Part shown: piece by piece, positions 22,080 through 35,531 of the stretch
Layout of the letters: each line of letters starts with the position of its first letter
How positions within the stretch are numbered: position 1 is the first letter of the stretch
NCBI GenBank assembly: GCA_021234535.1
Contig: CM037836.1
Span: forward strand, 15,483,111-15,547,110
DNA: 64,000 bases
Source of the DNA: Stichopus chloronotus
Lineage: Eukaryota; Echinodermata; Holothuroidea; Aspidochirotida; Stichopodidae
Reading direction: 5' to 3'
The notes under the pieces: model-generated
Told to the model about the DNA's origin: nothing
The model's database searches: none
The model's input: the letters and a program-made list of their open reading frames with translations, nothing else
Made by a program: the position numbers and the translations under genes

Positions 22080-23110
22080 AAACCAAAAATCATGAATTTT
22101 TTAATCAACTTTATTAATGCTATAACTAAAAAATGTGATCTTTTCCTACAAAAATGATTATTTGTCAAGTGGGAATTAAATCAATTGCACCAAAGTTCAT
22201 TACTTTTCCATCTTTCAGAAGATGTCCTTTTATATGATCACACAATTTTTGATAAATGTCTGTGAATAACTCAGAATGTGTAACAACAGAGGATTCAAGT
22301 ATAATATAAGTATGTAATTACTACAAACTTGATAAAATCAAGTTTCTACAAGTATTCTACAATATGATGGTATTACTATTGGATCAAAATCTTAAAAGTT
22401 CTTGTTGATAATTACGTGTTACCAACATACATTATATCACCACTACAATATTAATTGTTTAACATTTATTTCTTCCACATCACAGACAATAATATTTTCT
22501 AGACGAAACGTATCTTATAACATCTATCATCATCACAAAATGTAAAAAATGTACATTGCTACTTACGAGCTGAATCACATTCGAATGAAAAAAATAGAAT
22601 GACAGAAAATCATACTTACTCGCTGAATCATAGGGAGGGGATAAAATAGAAAGACAGAAAATCATAAATCTTTGATTCAACTTAATTATGCTATCACTAA
22701 AAAATGTGATCTTTTTCCTCCCAAAATTAGCATTTATCACGATAATGGAAATTAAATCAATTGCACCAAAGTTAAACACTTTTCATTCTTGTAGAAGAGG
22801 ATGTCTTTTTATATGATCACACAATTATTAATGAATGTATATGAATAATCAAGGATGTTTCAAAACAGAAAATTCCAAGTAATAATAGAAAATGATCGTG
22901 GAAATTTGATGTAATCAACTTTCTTCAAGTATTCACAAGATGATAGTATTCATGTTGGATTGAAAACTTAACACTCTTGTTGGACTTAAATGTTAGCAAC
23001 CAATATTATGTCAACACTACGATCTTCCCCTTTGTTGCTTCATTATATGTTTAACGTTTATTTCTTGCACATAAAAAAACTATTTCCAGAGAGAAGGTTA
23101 TCTGATATTC
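22080..23110. repeat. 530-558 bp array units
   Basis: Two units. Two minus-strand donor-type motifs lie only about 50 bp apart: CAG-CTC-GTAAGTAGC near 22565 and CAG-CGA-GTAAGTATG near 22618, indicating a local unit rearrangement. Confidence 0.75.
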
Positions 23111-23140
23111 ATACATACTTGGAAAGAATCCTCAACTCCT

Positions 23141-23290
23141 ATTGGCCCATTTCCATCAGGTGACCGTGGGTCAATCGCTGATAACCCAAGTGGTTAAATC
23201 ACGGCCAATCACCGGCGGATGAATACAATAAAAGCTTAGATCGACAGTGTGTTTTCAGTCTGCTACATCTTACACAAACAATGGCTAGTA
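23141..23290 (+). promoter_or_regulatory. Candidate RNA polymerase II core promoter
   Basis: An ATTGG (inverted CCAAT) at 23141, CCAAT at 23205, an ATAAAA TATA-like box at 23228 and an initiator-like TCAGTC at about 23255 are ordered and spaced like a core promoter. An ATG follows at 23281 (MASTVLLVIGLQVK then stop, or a spliced first exon). The local GC content is higher than in the surroundings. No downstream exon was identified. Confidence 0.35.
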
Positions 23291-24560
23291 CAGTCTTACT
23301 AGTAATAGGCCTACAAGTGAAATAACGTTCGATTTGAAGTTTGTAGATCTAACTTTACCTACGCCTTGGCCGCGGCTAGGGTCTAAACCTGCTCAAAAGT
23401 AAAATGTAAATGTACGTAAATCTATGTAACAACAGCACAGTATACTGTCAGTGGTAATTCTGATGTAGGGAAATTTTACCTAAATATCAGAACTGTGTCG
23501 GGTGAAAGCTTCTTTAGTATATTTTGAACACCTTTGAAAGTTTGATAGCCTAGCAAAATGAGGCCTAAAGGCTGGCTTTCCTTTTTTGTCAAATTCTGCT
23601 GATATGTTCAAAAGCAATTCCCTAGGCAATACAATCGTACAGAGGACAAAGGACTGCAATACATCACCACCTTGAAGGGTCTCCATACAAGACCCGGATT
23701 AATATTCCACAGCACAAATACTTTAGGTGAACTGATAGGCCTAGGCCCTGTATGGTGAAAAACCAGCCATAGATAAATCTTACAGCAATGTTTTGACAGT
23801 TACATTTTGGTTATACATACAATCCTTCTTTGTTGAACTAAGGCCTACTTCTGAAATTTTGCATAGCCTGCTGAGAACTCTCACACTCAGGAAAATGAGG
23901 GTCTGCACACAACAAGTCTTCCACTTACTGCTGTTAGGACTGAGAGTAAGACATCAAACATGTCCAAACTTTTCTCAAAATGTATATTTAATAAATCTGT
24001 CACTGTCTGCATCCAAAATCTGTCTAATCAGTAGGCAAATTCTACATTTAGCAAGTCGCTGTAGCTGTACAACAACGCTCTTTAGCACGCAGTTACGTAC
24101 GCACTCCACAGTGAATACATGTACACTGATCCACAGCATGCACACATTAGTACACAACTATAGAACAAACTAACTAAAGCAGGCATTGCTGCTATGTCAA
24201 TTGTTATTATTATTATTTTTGTGTAAGTGTTACTTTCTGTTTGGCGCACGAAAATTGTTGACTTGTTGTAAATTTGTTTACCTTTTCTAGGGGTTCCTTT
24301 ACAATAAAAATGCAGTTATTTAAGAACGGAATTTCTTTCTTTTTTGTCCTTTATCAAAATCTGATTGGTATGTATGAACAAGGTAATAAACTTTGGACCC
24401 GTGTATGCTGTAGGATAATGCACTTTCAAGGGTTAACGGAAGCGATGCACAAGGGTGCAGCCCGAGTGCATCCAGTGATAGCATTAACCCCCCGATCATA
24501 TAATATCCTACAACTAATACATGGTCCAGCGTTAACCTTTAAATATCCATCACAATCAGA
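23291..24560. other. Unassigned, possibly transcribed DNA
   Basis: Frames 23793-24173 and 24274-24597 (plus) show no recognised domain. Bounded on the right by the tandem array. Confidence 0.35.
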
Positions 24561-26195
24561 AAGAATGAAAAAATGTCACTTGATACTCACCGACTGAATC
24601 AGAGGGAAACGAGAAAACAGAATGTCAGGAAATCAATAATATTTGATTAAATTTAGTTAATGCTATCACAGTAAAAATGATCTGTTTTTTCATGTAAATG
24701 AGCATATATCAAAATAATGGAAATTAAATAAATTAAACCAAAGTTCATTACTTTTCATTCTTTCAGCGGAGAATGCCTGTTTATATATACAATCATACAA
24801 TTTAATTTTTTAACGAATGTGAGTGAATAATTAAGGCTTCAAAACAAAGGATTTCAAGTAATATGTATAAAAATTTCATTATGAACATTTGATGTAAGGA
24901 AGTAAATACAAGTATTTATCAGATGATGGTATTACTATTTAATTAGAATCTTGTAAAAAGAAGTGATTATTTTTCTACTTAAATCATCATAAATGGAGGT
25001 AATAGAAATTAAATCCATTGCACGAAAAGTTCATCACTTTTCATTCTTTCAGAATGGAATTTTTTAATATGATCTAGCAATTTTTAATAAATTTGTGTTA
25101 ATAAATCAAAACGTTTCACAACAGAGGATTTTAAGTGACAATATAACAATATAGTTACTGAAAATTTGATGTAATCAAGTTCTTCAATTATTAACAAGGC
25201 AATGGTATTGCTATTGACTTTAAAACAGATGTTTTTGTTGGACTCCATACATTACCAACCTATACTATGTCAACACTACGATTGTTCTCTTTACTGCTTC
25301 GTTACATGTTTAAATTTATTTCTTTGACATCATATTATGTAACTTTTTCCAGAAAGACCTTTGACACTATCTATCATAATCATAATGTAAAAGGGTCAAT
25401 CGATACTTACTGGCTGAATCACAAGGAAATGCAAAAATAGAATGACAGAAAATAATGGATATTTAAGTCAACTTTATTAATGCTCTCATTGAAGAATGAA
25501 ATCTTTTTCCTGCAAAAATTAGCATTTGTCAAGGAAATAAAAATTAAATAAATTGCAGCAAAATTCGACACTTTTCCTTCTTTCACTAGCGTATGTCTTT
25601 GTATATGATTACTTAATATTAAATAAATGTGTGAATAATTCAGGATGTTTGAAAACAGATGATTTCAGGTAACAATATAATTATTGATAATTTGATGTAA
25701 TCTAGTTTCTTTAAGTATTCACAAGACAATGATATTGCTATTGAATTGAAAACTTAAACGTTTTTATGCAAATTTACATGTTAGCAACCTATACTATTTC
25801 AAACCGAGGATCATTCTTTTTACTGCTTCAATAAATGTTTAAAATTTATTTCTTCAACATCATATAACATGAATTTTCCTAGAAAGACCTTTGTCTATCA
25901 TAATCATAATGTAAAAAGGTCAATTGATATTTACTGGCTGAATCACAAGGAAATGAAGAAATAGAATGAGAGAAAATAATGGACATTTAAGTCAACTTTG
26001 TTACTGCTATTAATAAAAAATGAGATCTTTTCCCTACAAAAATTAGCATTTGTCAAGTTTAATCATAAAAATTAAATCAATAGCGCCAAAGTTGGATACT
26101 TTTCATTCTTTCAGAAGACGATGTCTTTTTATAATTACTTAATATTGAATAAATGTTTGTGAATTATTCTGAATTTTCAAAACATAGGCTTTCAA
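24561..26195. repeat. 530-558 bp array units
   Basis: About three units with donor-type triplets TCG (24585, with GTGAGT), CCA (25405) and CCA (25930, with GTAAAT) on the minus strand. One shortened unit lies near 24950-25000. Confidence 0.75.
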
Positions 26196-26201
26196 TTAAT
26201 A

Positions 26202-27563
26202 ACTAGAGTACCAAAGCTGCAGAAGCGCATACCCTCAACCAAGTGGCTGTAGGTTATGTGAAATACTAGTACACCCAACATCACTGACAGAGTATCGCTA
26301 TGACAAATCATCAACATTGTTCAAGAGAATCTGTGGGAGGAAAAGCATTTTGCGGAATTTCATAAAATAAGTCAAAGGGCCAATATGGGACCTTGCAACC
26401 GAAATTCCTGAACACCCTGGGGGCACCACTAGTGGAGTATCATTATGACAGAACATCAACATTGCACAAGGAAATCTGTAGAAGTAGGAGTATTTTTGTA
26501 GAAATTCATAAAATGGGTCATGGGGCCCACATGGGACCTTGGACCCTACGTTCCTGAACACCCTGAAAGCACCACTAATTGGGTATCATTATGACAGAAC
26601 ATCAACATTGCACAAGGAAATCTGTAGGAGGAGAAACATTTTGTAAAATTTCATAAAATGGGTCATGGGACCCACATGAGACCTTGGACCCAAAAATCCG
26701 GAACACATTGAAAGCACCACAAATTGAGTATCATTATGACAGAACACCATCATTGCACAAGGAAATCTGTAGAAGGAGAAGCATTTTGTAGAAATTCATA
26801 AAATGGGTCATGTGGCCCACATGAGACCTTGGACCCCAAATTCCTGAACACCCTGAATGCACCACTACTTGAGTATCATTATGACAGAACATCAACATTG
26901 TACAAGGAAATCTGTAGGAGGAGAAACATTTTGTAGAATTTCATAAAATGGGCCATAGGGCCCACATGGGACCTTGGACCTAAAATTCCTGTACACCCTG
27001 AAGGCACCACTAATTGAGTATCACTATGACAGAACATCAATATTTTACAAGGGAATCTGTAGGAGGAGAAGCACTTCGTAGAATTTCATATAATGGGCCA
27101 TAGGGCCCACCTGGGACTTGGACCCAAAATTTCTGAACACTCTGAAGGCACCACTAATGGAGTATCGTTATGACAAACCATAAACAGTGGACAACAAAAT
27201 CTGTAGGAGGGGAAGCCCACATGAGACCTTAGACCCCAAATTCCTGAACACCCTGAAGGCACCACTAATGGAGCATCATTATAACAAACCATCAACAGTG
27301 TGCAACAAAATCTGTAGATGCATTTTGCAGATTTCATAAAATGGGCCAAAAGGCCCACACGGAACCTTGAACCCAAACTTCCTGAACACCCCAAATGGTC
27401 CACAACTCAAGGAACATTGTGTGTACATTTCAAAGAAATCCATGAAAGCATGTGGGAGCATCAGCATTTTGAACAAGTTGTGGACGGATAGATGAGATAC
27501 ATGGGATAAATGGGACGGACGACAGGACAGACAGAAAGGACGGAAAGACAGGTCGGACAGATC
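26202..27563 (+). repeat. 145-bp tandem array, about eight units
   Basis: The anchor 'catcaacattg' or its variant recurs at 26309, 26454, 26600, 26745, 26890, 27035, 27179 and 27290: seven spacings of 144-146 bp except the last (111 bp, a deletion). Each unit carries 'gaatttcataaaatgggtca' and 'ccttggacccaaaattcctg'. It opens with 'ctgcagaagcgcatacc' and closes with a GGACGGAC/GGACAGAC-rich tract, as at 6790-7325. It is inserted in the 530-558 bp array. Non-coding. Confidence 0.85.
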
Positions 27564-30500
27564 TTGTTGGAAATTAAAAGTAAGCATCCAATATTATGTC
27601 AGTACTACGATCTTCCTCTTCATTGCTTCATTAAATGTTTAAATTGATTTCTCCAACATGATAGTATGTAACATTTTCTCTACAGAAAGGTACTTGATAA
27701 TATCTATCATAATTATAAAGAATGTAAAAACGTCAACTGGTACTGGCTGAATGACAAGGAAATGAAACATAGAATGACAGAAAATATGGAATATTTAAGT
27801 TAACTTTATTAATGCTATCACTGAAAAATGTGATCTTTTTCCTAAAAAATGAGCATTTTTCAAGAAATGGTAATTACATCAATTCCACCAAATTTCCACA
27901 CTTTTCATTCTTATTAATCTTTGATGAAATTATCTTAACGCTGTCACAGTAAAAATGATCTGTTTTTCTATGTAAATAAACATATATCAAAATAATGGAA
28001 ATTATATCAATTAAACCAAAATTCAGCAATTTTCATTCTTTCCGAAGAGAATACCTGTCGTTATAATCATACAACTTTTTTCACAAATTTGTGTGAATAA
28101 TTAAGCAGGTTTCAAAACAAAGATTTTCAAGTAATGTATATAACAATTTCATTACTGAACATTTCATGTAAGAAAATTTATACAAGTAATAACAAGACGC
28201 TGGTGTTACTATATAATTAGAATCTTAAAATTGTGAAAAGAAGTAATTACTTCTCTACTTAAATAGGCCTACAACTTAAATCCATTGCACCAAAGTTCAT
28301 CACTTTTTATTTTTTCAGGAGTAGATGCCTTTTAATATGATCTAACAATTTTAATAAAGTGTGTGAATAAATCAGAATGTTTCAAAACAGAGGATTTCTG
28401 GTAACAACATAACAACATAATTATTGAAAGTTTGACGCAATCAAGTTTTTTTCAATTCTTCACAAGACGAAGGTACTACTATTGAATTAAAAAACTTAAA
28501 CGTTTTTGTGGGAATTTATATGTACGCAACCTTTATTATGTCAACACTACGATCGTCCTCGTCACTACTTCATTAAATATTTAAAATATATTTCTTCGAC
28601 ATGATAGTACAAAACTTTTCCTAGAAAGGCATTTGATGATATCTATTATTAGCACATGGGACATGAAAAGGTCAATTGATACTTACTCTCTGAATCACAG
28701 GGAAATGAAAAAATAGAATGACAGAAAATTATTAATCTTTGATTATAATCTTTGACTAAATTTAGCTAACGCTATTGCAGTAAAACTGATCTTTTTTTCT
28801 ATGTAAATGAGCATATATCAAAATAATAGAAATTAAATCAATTAAACCAAAGTACATCACTTTTTATTATTTCACAAGAGGATGTCTTTTAATATGATCT
28901 AACAATTTTTAATAAAGTGGGTGAATAAATCAGAATGTTTCAAAACAGAGGATTTCTGGTAACAACATAACAACATAATTATTGAAAGTTTGACGCAATC
29001 AAGTTTTTTTCAATTTTTCACAAGACGAAGGTATTGCTATTGAATTAAAAAACTTAAACGTTTTTGTGGGAATTTATATGTAAGCAACCTTTATCATGTC
29101 AACACTACGATCGTCCTCGTCACTACTTCATTAAATATTTAAAATATATTTCTTCGACATGATAGTACAAAACTTTTCCTAGAAAGGCATTTGATGATAT
29201 CTATTATTATCACATGGGACATGAAAAGGTCAATTGATACTTACTCTCTGAATCACAGGGAAATGAAAAAATAGAATGACAGAAAATTATTAATCTTTGA
29301 TTATAATCTTTGACTAAATTTAGCTAACGCTACTGCAGTAAAACTGATCTTTTTTTCTATGTAAATGAGCATACATCAAAATAATAGAAATTAAATCAAT
29401 TAAACCAAAGTACATCACTTTTTATTATTTCACAAGAGGATGTCTTTTAATATGATCTAACAATTTTTAATAAAGTGGGTGAATAAATCAGAATGTTTCA
29501 AAACAGAGGATTTCTGGTAACAACATAACAATATAGTTATTGAAAATTGGATGTAATCAAGTTTCTTCAATTCTTCACAAGTTGATGGTACTGCAATTGA
29601 ATTAAAAACTTAAACGTTTTTGTGGGAATTTATATGTACGCAACCTTTATTATGTCAACACTATACGATCGTCCTCGTCACTACTTCATTAAATATTTAA
29701 AATATATTTCTTCGACATGATAGTACAAAACTTTTCCTAGATAGGCATTTGATGATATCTATTATTATCACATGGGACATGAAAAGGTCAATTGATACTT
29801 ACTCTCTGAATCACAGGGAAATGAAAAAATAGAATGACAGAAAATTATTAATCTTTGATTATAATCTTTGACTAAATTTAGCTAACGCTATTGCAGTAAA
29901 ACTGATCTTTTTTTCTATGTAAATGAGCATATATCAAAATAATAGATGTTAACTCAATTAAACCAAAGTACATCACTTTTTATTATTTCACAAGAGGATG
30001 TCTTTTAATATGATCTAACAATTTTTAATAAAGTGGGTGAATAAATCAGAATGTTTCAAAACAGAGGATTTCTGGTAACAACATAACAATATAGTTATTG
30101 AAAATTTGATGTAATCAAGTTTCTTCAATTCTTCACAAGTTGATGGTACTGCAATTGAATTAAAAACTTAAACGTTTTTGTGGGAATTTATATGTAAGCA
30201 ACCTTTATCATGTCAACACTATACGATTGTCCTCGTCACTACTTCATTAAATATTTAAAATATATTTCTTCAACATGATAGTACAAAACTTTTCCTAGAA
30301 AGGCATTTGATGATATCTATTATTAGCACATGGGACATGAAAAGGTCAATTGATACTTACTCTCTGAATCACAGGGAAATGAAAAAATAGAATGACAGAA
30401 AATTATTAATCTTTGATTATAATCTTTGACTAAATTTAGCTAACGCTATTGCAGTAAAACTGATCTTTTTTTCTATGTAAATGAGCATATATCAAAATAA

Positions 30501-32795
30501 TAGAAATAAAATCAATTAAACCAAAGTACATCACTTTTTATTATCTCACAAGAGGATGTCTTTTAATATGATCTAACAATTTTTAATAAAGTGGGTGAAT
30601 AAATCAGAATGTTTCAAAACAGAGGATTTCTGGTAACAACATAACAATATAGTTATTGAAAATTGGATGTAATCAAGTTTCTTCAATTCTTCACAAGTTG
30701 ATGGTACTGCAATTGAATTAAAAACTTAAACGTTTTTGTGGGAATTTATATGTAAGCAACCTTTATCATGTCAACACTATACGATTGTCCTCATCACTAC
30801 TTCATTAAATATTTAAAATATATTTCTTCGACATGATAGTACAAAACTTTTCCTAGAAAGGCATTTGATGATATCTATTATTATCACATGGGACATGAAA
30901 AGGTCAATTGATACTTACCCTCTGAATCACAGGGAAATGACAAAACAGAATGACAGAAAATTATTAATCTTTGATTATAATCTTTGACTAAATTTAGCTA
31001 ACGCTATTGCAGTAAAACTGATCTTTTTTTTTCTATGTAAATGAGCATATATCAAAATAATAGAAATTAAATCAATTAAACCAAAGTACATCACTTTTTA
31101 TTATTTCACAAGAGGATGTCTTTTAATATGATCTAACAATTTTTAATAAAGTGGGTGAATAAATCAGAATGTTTCAAAACAGGGGATTTCTGGTAACAAC
31201 ATAACAATATAGTTATTGAAAATCTGATGTAATCAAGTTTCTTCAATTCTTCACAAGTTGATGGTACTGCAATTGAATTAAAAACTTAAACGTTTTTGTG
31301 GGAATTTATATGTTAGTAACCTATATTATGTCAAAACTACGATCCTTCTCTTCCCTGCTTCATTAAATGTTTAAAATATATTTCTCTGACATAATAGTAT
31401 ATAACTTGATCTAGAACGATATTTGATAATATCTATCACAATCACAAAAAATGTACAAAGGTCAATTGATACTTACTTGCTGAATCACAAGGAAATGAAA
31501 AAACAGAATGACAGAAAATCATGGATATTTAAGTCAACCTTTATTAATGCTATCAATAAAAATTTTATCTTTTTCCTACAAAAATGAGCATTTGTCTAGG
31601 TAATGGAAATTAAATCAATTGCATCAAAGTCCGACACTTTTCATTCTTGCAGAAGAGAATGTCCTTTTATATGATCACCTAATATTGAGTAAATGTGCGT
31701 GAATTATTCAGAATGTTTGAAAACAGAGGATGTCAGGTAATAATATAATATAATTACTGAACTGTTCATGTAATCACGTTTCTTTAATTATTCACAACAC
31801 AATGATCAACACAACACTACGCTCGTCCTCTTCACAAAATGTTTCAAATTTATTTCTTCAACATACAAGAATATAACTTTTTCTAGAAAGGTATCTGATT
31901 ATATCTATCTTAATCACAAGGAATGTACAAAGGTCAATTGATACTTACTTGCTGAATCACAAGGAAATGAAAAAACAGAATGACAGAAAATCATGGATAT
32001 TTAAGTCAACCTTTATTAATGCTATCAATAAAAATTTTATCTTTTTCCTACAAAAATGAGCATTTGTCTAGGTAATGGAAATTAAATCAATTGCATCAAA
32101 GTTCGACACTTTTCATTCTTGCAGAAGAGAATGTCCTTTTATATGATCACCTAATATTGAATAAATGTGTGTGAATGATTCAGACTGTTTGAAAACAGAG
32201 GATGTCAGGTAATAATGTAATAACATAATTACTGAACTTTTCATGTAATCACATTTCTTTAATTATTCACAACACAATGATCACCACAACACTACGCTCA
32301 TCCTCTTCACTGCTTTATTAAATGTTTAAAATTTATTTCTTTGACATAATAGTATATAACTTTTTCTAGAAAGGTATCTGATAATTTCTATCTTAATCAC
32401 AAGGAATGTAAAAAGGTCAATTGAAACTTACTTGCTGAATCACAAGGAAAGGAAAAAATAGAATGATGGAAAATCATGGATATTTTACTCAATTTTACTA
32501 ACGCTATCACTGAAAAATGAGATCTTTTCCCTACAAAAATTAGCATTTGTCAAGGTAATGGAATTTAAACCTATTGCACCAAAGTTCTTAACTTTTCATT
32601 CGATTATTCACAACACAATGGTTTTGCTATTGAATTAAAGACTTTTTGAGGGAATTTAAATGTTAGCAACTTATCTTATGTCAACACTTCGGTCGTCCTC
32701 TTCACTGCTTCATTAAATGTTTATAATTTATTTCTTCGACATAATACTATAGAACTTTTCTACAAAGGTATTTGATAATATCTATCACAATCACA
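27564..32795. repeat. 558-bp satellite block, homogenised
   Basis: The mark 'agaatgacag' occurs at 28715, 29273, 29831, 30389, 30947 and 31505: five successive spacings of exactly 558 bp. Units here are nearly identical, far more alike than elsewhere in the window. Flanking units at 27771, 31977 and 32460 are more diverged or shortened (472 and 483 bp). On the minus strand four units read CAG-AGA-GTAAGTATC, one AGG, and the right-hand ones CAA. Recent amplification or gene conversion is implied. Confidence 0.9.
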
Positions 32796-33140
32796 AACAA
32801 GAGCCCAAGGGCACTGTGGTTCCTTGCACAGATGGCGAGTATATTATGTAAAGTATGAAGTAAAAGGGAGCATATTGCGTTATTTTGTATGATAGCCCGT
32901 ATGGCCCATTTCTGACCATGAACTCTCACTTTTGTAACATAAAATCTGTAGAGAAAGGAACATATTTCATGTTTTATAAAATGGCCCATTTCAGACATTG
33001 GACCCCAAACATGACAAACATGCACCCACATGGAACCACTTCCATAGCTTTAATGTGACCAACCATCAACAGTGCTACATACAATCTGTGAGAGAAGAAG
33101 TATTTTGCATGATTTCACAACAGCCCAAGGACACTATGGT
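32796..33140 (+). repeat. Diverged 145-bp-family fragment
   Basis: Opens with 'gagcccaagggcactgtggt' and contains 'aaaatggcccatttc' and 'ccatcaacagtg'. The opening phrase repeats at about 33121 ('agcccaaggacactatggt'), so two partial copies abut. Confidence 0.5.
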
Positions 33141-33575
33141 TCCTTGTAATTGAAATATATATACTGTAAAATTATATGCCTGAGTTCATACATATCAAAA
33201 AAGCCATTTCAACTAATGCAATGAACTGAAGATGTTGATTCCTGCAATATACAGCAATACTACATTCATTTTACAAAGCACAAACAGCTGTGAATCTTTC
33301 ATTTAAAGCCCTAAAGAAGGGGTTCTGCAAATTGCAGAAAGGCTTATCACATCTATGGCCCTTTAAAGTCCAACCAACTGTGACAGCATGTATGCCCTGG
33401 AGAGAACTCCTGGGATCTTGTTTCCACTGGTAAGAACACCAACTGACTTATTTTCTTTCATTGTGTCCTGCCCACCTCACTAATTGAAAGACATTTACAT
33501 GAATGCACAAATCAGCACTCAATCACGAGGACGTAAACTGTTTCAGTCAAAATTTGTCTGGTGTGACCACCTACA

Positions 33576-34701
33576 AGCCGTGTTCCCATTTGAGTGAGCA
33601 CAGTGGATCAAGATCTACCGCGCTAGATCAAACTCTAATGAGAACACGGATCAACAACGCTCACTCAAGATCAAGATCCACCGATTTTGATGCACCCATC
33701 GGGCTAGATCAGATCGACCGCGCTGGATCAAAGTTCGTAATGGGAACACATCGGTAGATCAAGTGACCCTGGATCTCCGGTTTATTCCTTCCCGGCACGC
33801 ATTTGCTTTCCGGTGGCAAACGCGGGTAATTAGTTCTAACTTAAGCCTCGCTGGGCACGTCGCTAGTAGAGCAAGTGTATACACCATAGTGCAGTAGTGT
33901 AGAGTACATGTACAGCGCACATTTTCTGCCTGTATTTCGCTACCGATTGACCGAGAAGGGGCTAAGTTACTGCAATTCTGATAATGGTACTAATTTAGAA
34001 TCGGTAGCAATCGGACAAGGTATCAGGTATAATTAAAAGAGCTAGCGAGCACGTTCATATGGTACAGATTTTAAAGTTGCGCCCTGATAATTTATAAGAA
34101 ATTTGGTCTGTTCGTTGACTTATTTTCGGTATGTTGCTTTTTAAAACAATTTCTTCTTACATCTGCTCTGTTACCGATAAATTGAACCACTAATATAAAG
34201 TGTATATAAACTGCCGAATGGCAGTTTATTGCAACAAGTAGCAACATTCGTCAAGTGGTCAACTGCCTTCGATGTAATAAACTCTTAACTGAGATAGAAG
34301 CACGAGCAAACTTGCCAAACCACCAATGTTTACCTCCATATCAAAAAACAAACGACGTTATTGACATGTGTTAATACCTCACGCTCCTCAGTACGTCGTG
34401 GAAGTGGGCCCAAAGTTAGTGCTAAGCTGCAAAATTATGATATGACCAATACTATGCTGCTGTTGTAGTGTGCATTCAGTTAGCAACACGCGCACATGTA
34501 CATTTTTGTGATACAGTGCTAGTGTGTGATATCCGACTTGTAAACGTTGGTGACCTTTTCGTGCTTACGCAATGTGTTCATATAACATGTTGATCTACCG
34601 CGATCACTCAAATGGGAACGCGGTTCTGGATCAAGTTATTCGACACCACTCGATGCAATAAAACCATGATCCACCACGCTCACTCAAATGGGAACACGGC
34701 T
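33576..34701. mobile_element. Non-autonomous DNA transposon with 24-bp perfect TIRs
   Basis: The first 24 bases (33576-33599, AGCCGTGTTCCCATTTGAGT...) are exactly repeated in reverse complement at 34678-34701, and similarity continues into 'GTGGATCA'. ACA flanks both ends (33573-33575, 34702-34704), a possible 3-bp target duplication; CTACA offset by two bases is an alternative. Subterminal DNA has several copies of 'accgcgctagatca' and 'cgctcactcaaatgggaac' types in both orientations, likely transposase-binding sites. The interior has no transposase ORF. GC content is higher than its surroundings. Confidence 0.8.
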
Positions 34702-34779
34702 ACAGTACTTCCAACAGCAATGCTGTTTCTGCTTCTCAATTTGATCATGAAACTGCTAACTCAAGCAGTACTTCCATGA

Positions 34780-35531
34780 TTCGCTAGAGGGGGACTGATG
34801 GAACTGATAAGCATCCATAGAATAACAAGGTTTCAGACTTTTGCCCCCGGTTCTCCCAGATGACCTTTGACCTCCACCAAAAACAATAGGGCACACCTTC
34901 TCAATGTGGCAGACCTACATACCAAGTTTGACTTTCATTTGACTTTCCCCTATTGAGTTGGAGCATACCCAAGCAAAACAGACTCTTACCCGCCCGTTCC
35001 CCAGATGACCTTTGACCTCCACCAAAAACAAAAGGGCACACCTTCTCAATATGGCAAACCTACATACCAAGTTTGACTTTCATCTGACTTTCCCTATTGA
35101 GTTAGAGCATACCCAAGCAAAACAGCCTTTTGCCCCCAGTTCGCACAGATGACCTTTAACCTCCACCAAAAATGATAGGGCACACACTCTCAATATGGCA
35201 AACCTACATACAAAGTTTGACTTTTATCTGAATTTCCCCTATTGAGTTAGAGCGTACTTAAGCAAGTGTCACAGATGCACACACACACACACACACACGG
35301 CTTTGTTTTCCATTCATTCCAAGGACCTCATTCTGCTTTCTAAAGTTTTTTCTTCCTCAACACTAACCTTAACAATAGACTCCCTATTGTTAATCTTGAG
35401 AGGGCCGGAAAAAATCTATTGAATTTTCTGCAGAGGACCTAAAATCTAATGTTTCGTTCCTCGATCCCACCTGAAAAAAGGGCACACCTACACAAACACA
35501 CACACATGCCAACCTGACGCAAGGAACCAAA
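34780..35531 (+). mobile_element. Core-repeat element, third variant
   Basis: Three units of about 130-145 bp with 'atgacctttgacctccacc', 'aatagggcacaccttctcaa' and 'cataccaagtttgactttca', then (CA)n at 35276-35299 and a second CA tract, ending 'cgcaaggaaccaaaaatg'. The last phrase matches the 3' end of the 10-kb element with one base changed (GGAACC for GGAATC). Confidence 0.65.

Noticed and set aside
28715..31505. Regular repeats reminiscent of a CRISPR array
   Set aside because: Units are 558 bp and homologous throughout, with no short repeat/unique spacer layout; the genome is eukaryotic.
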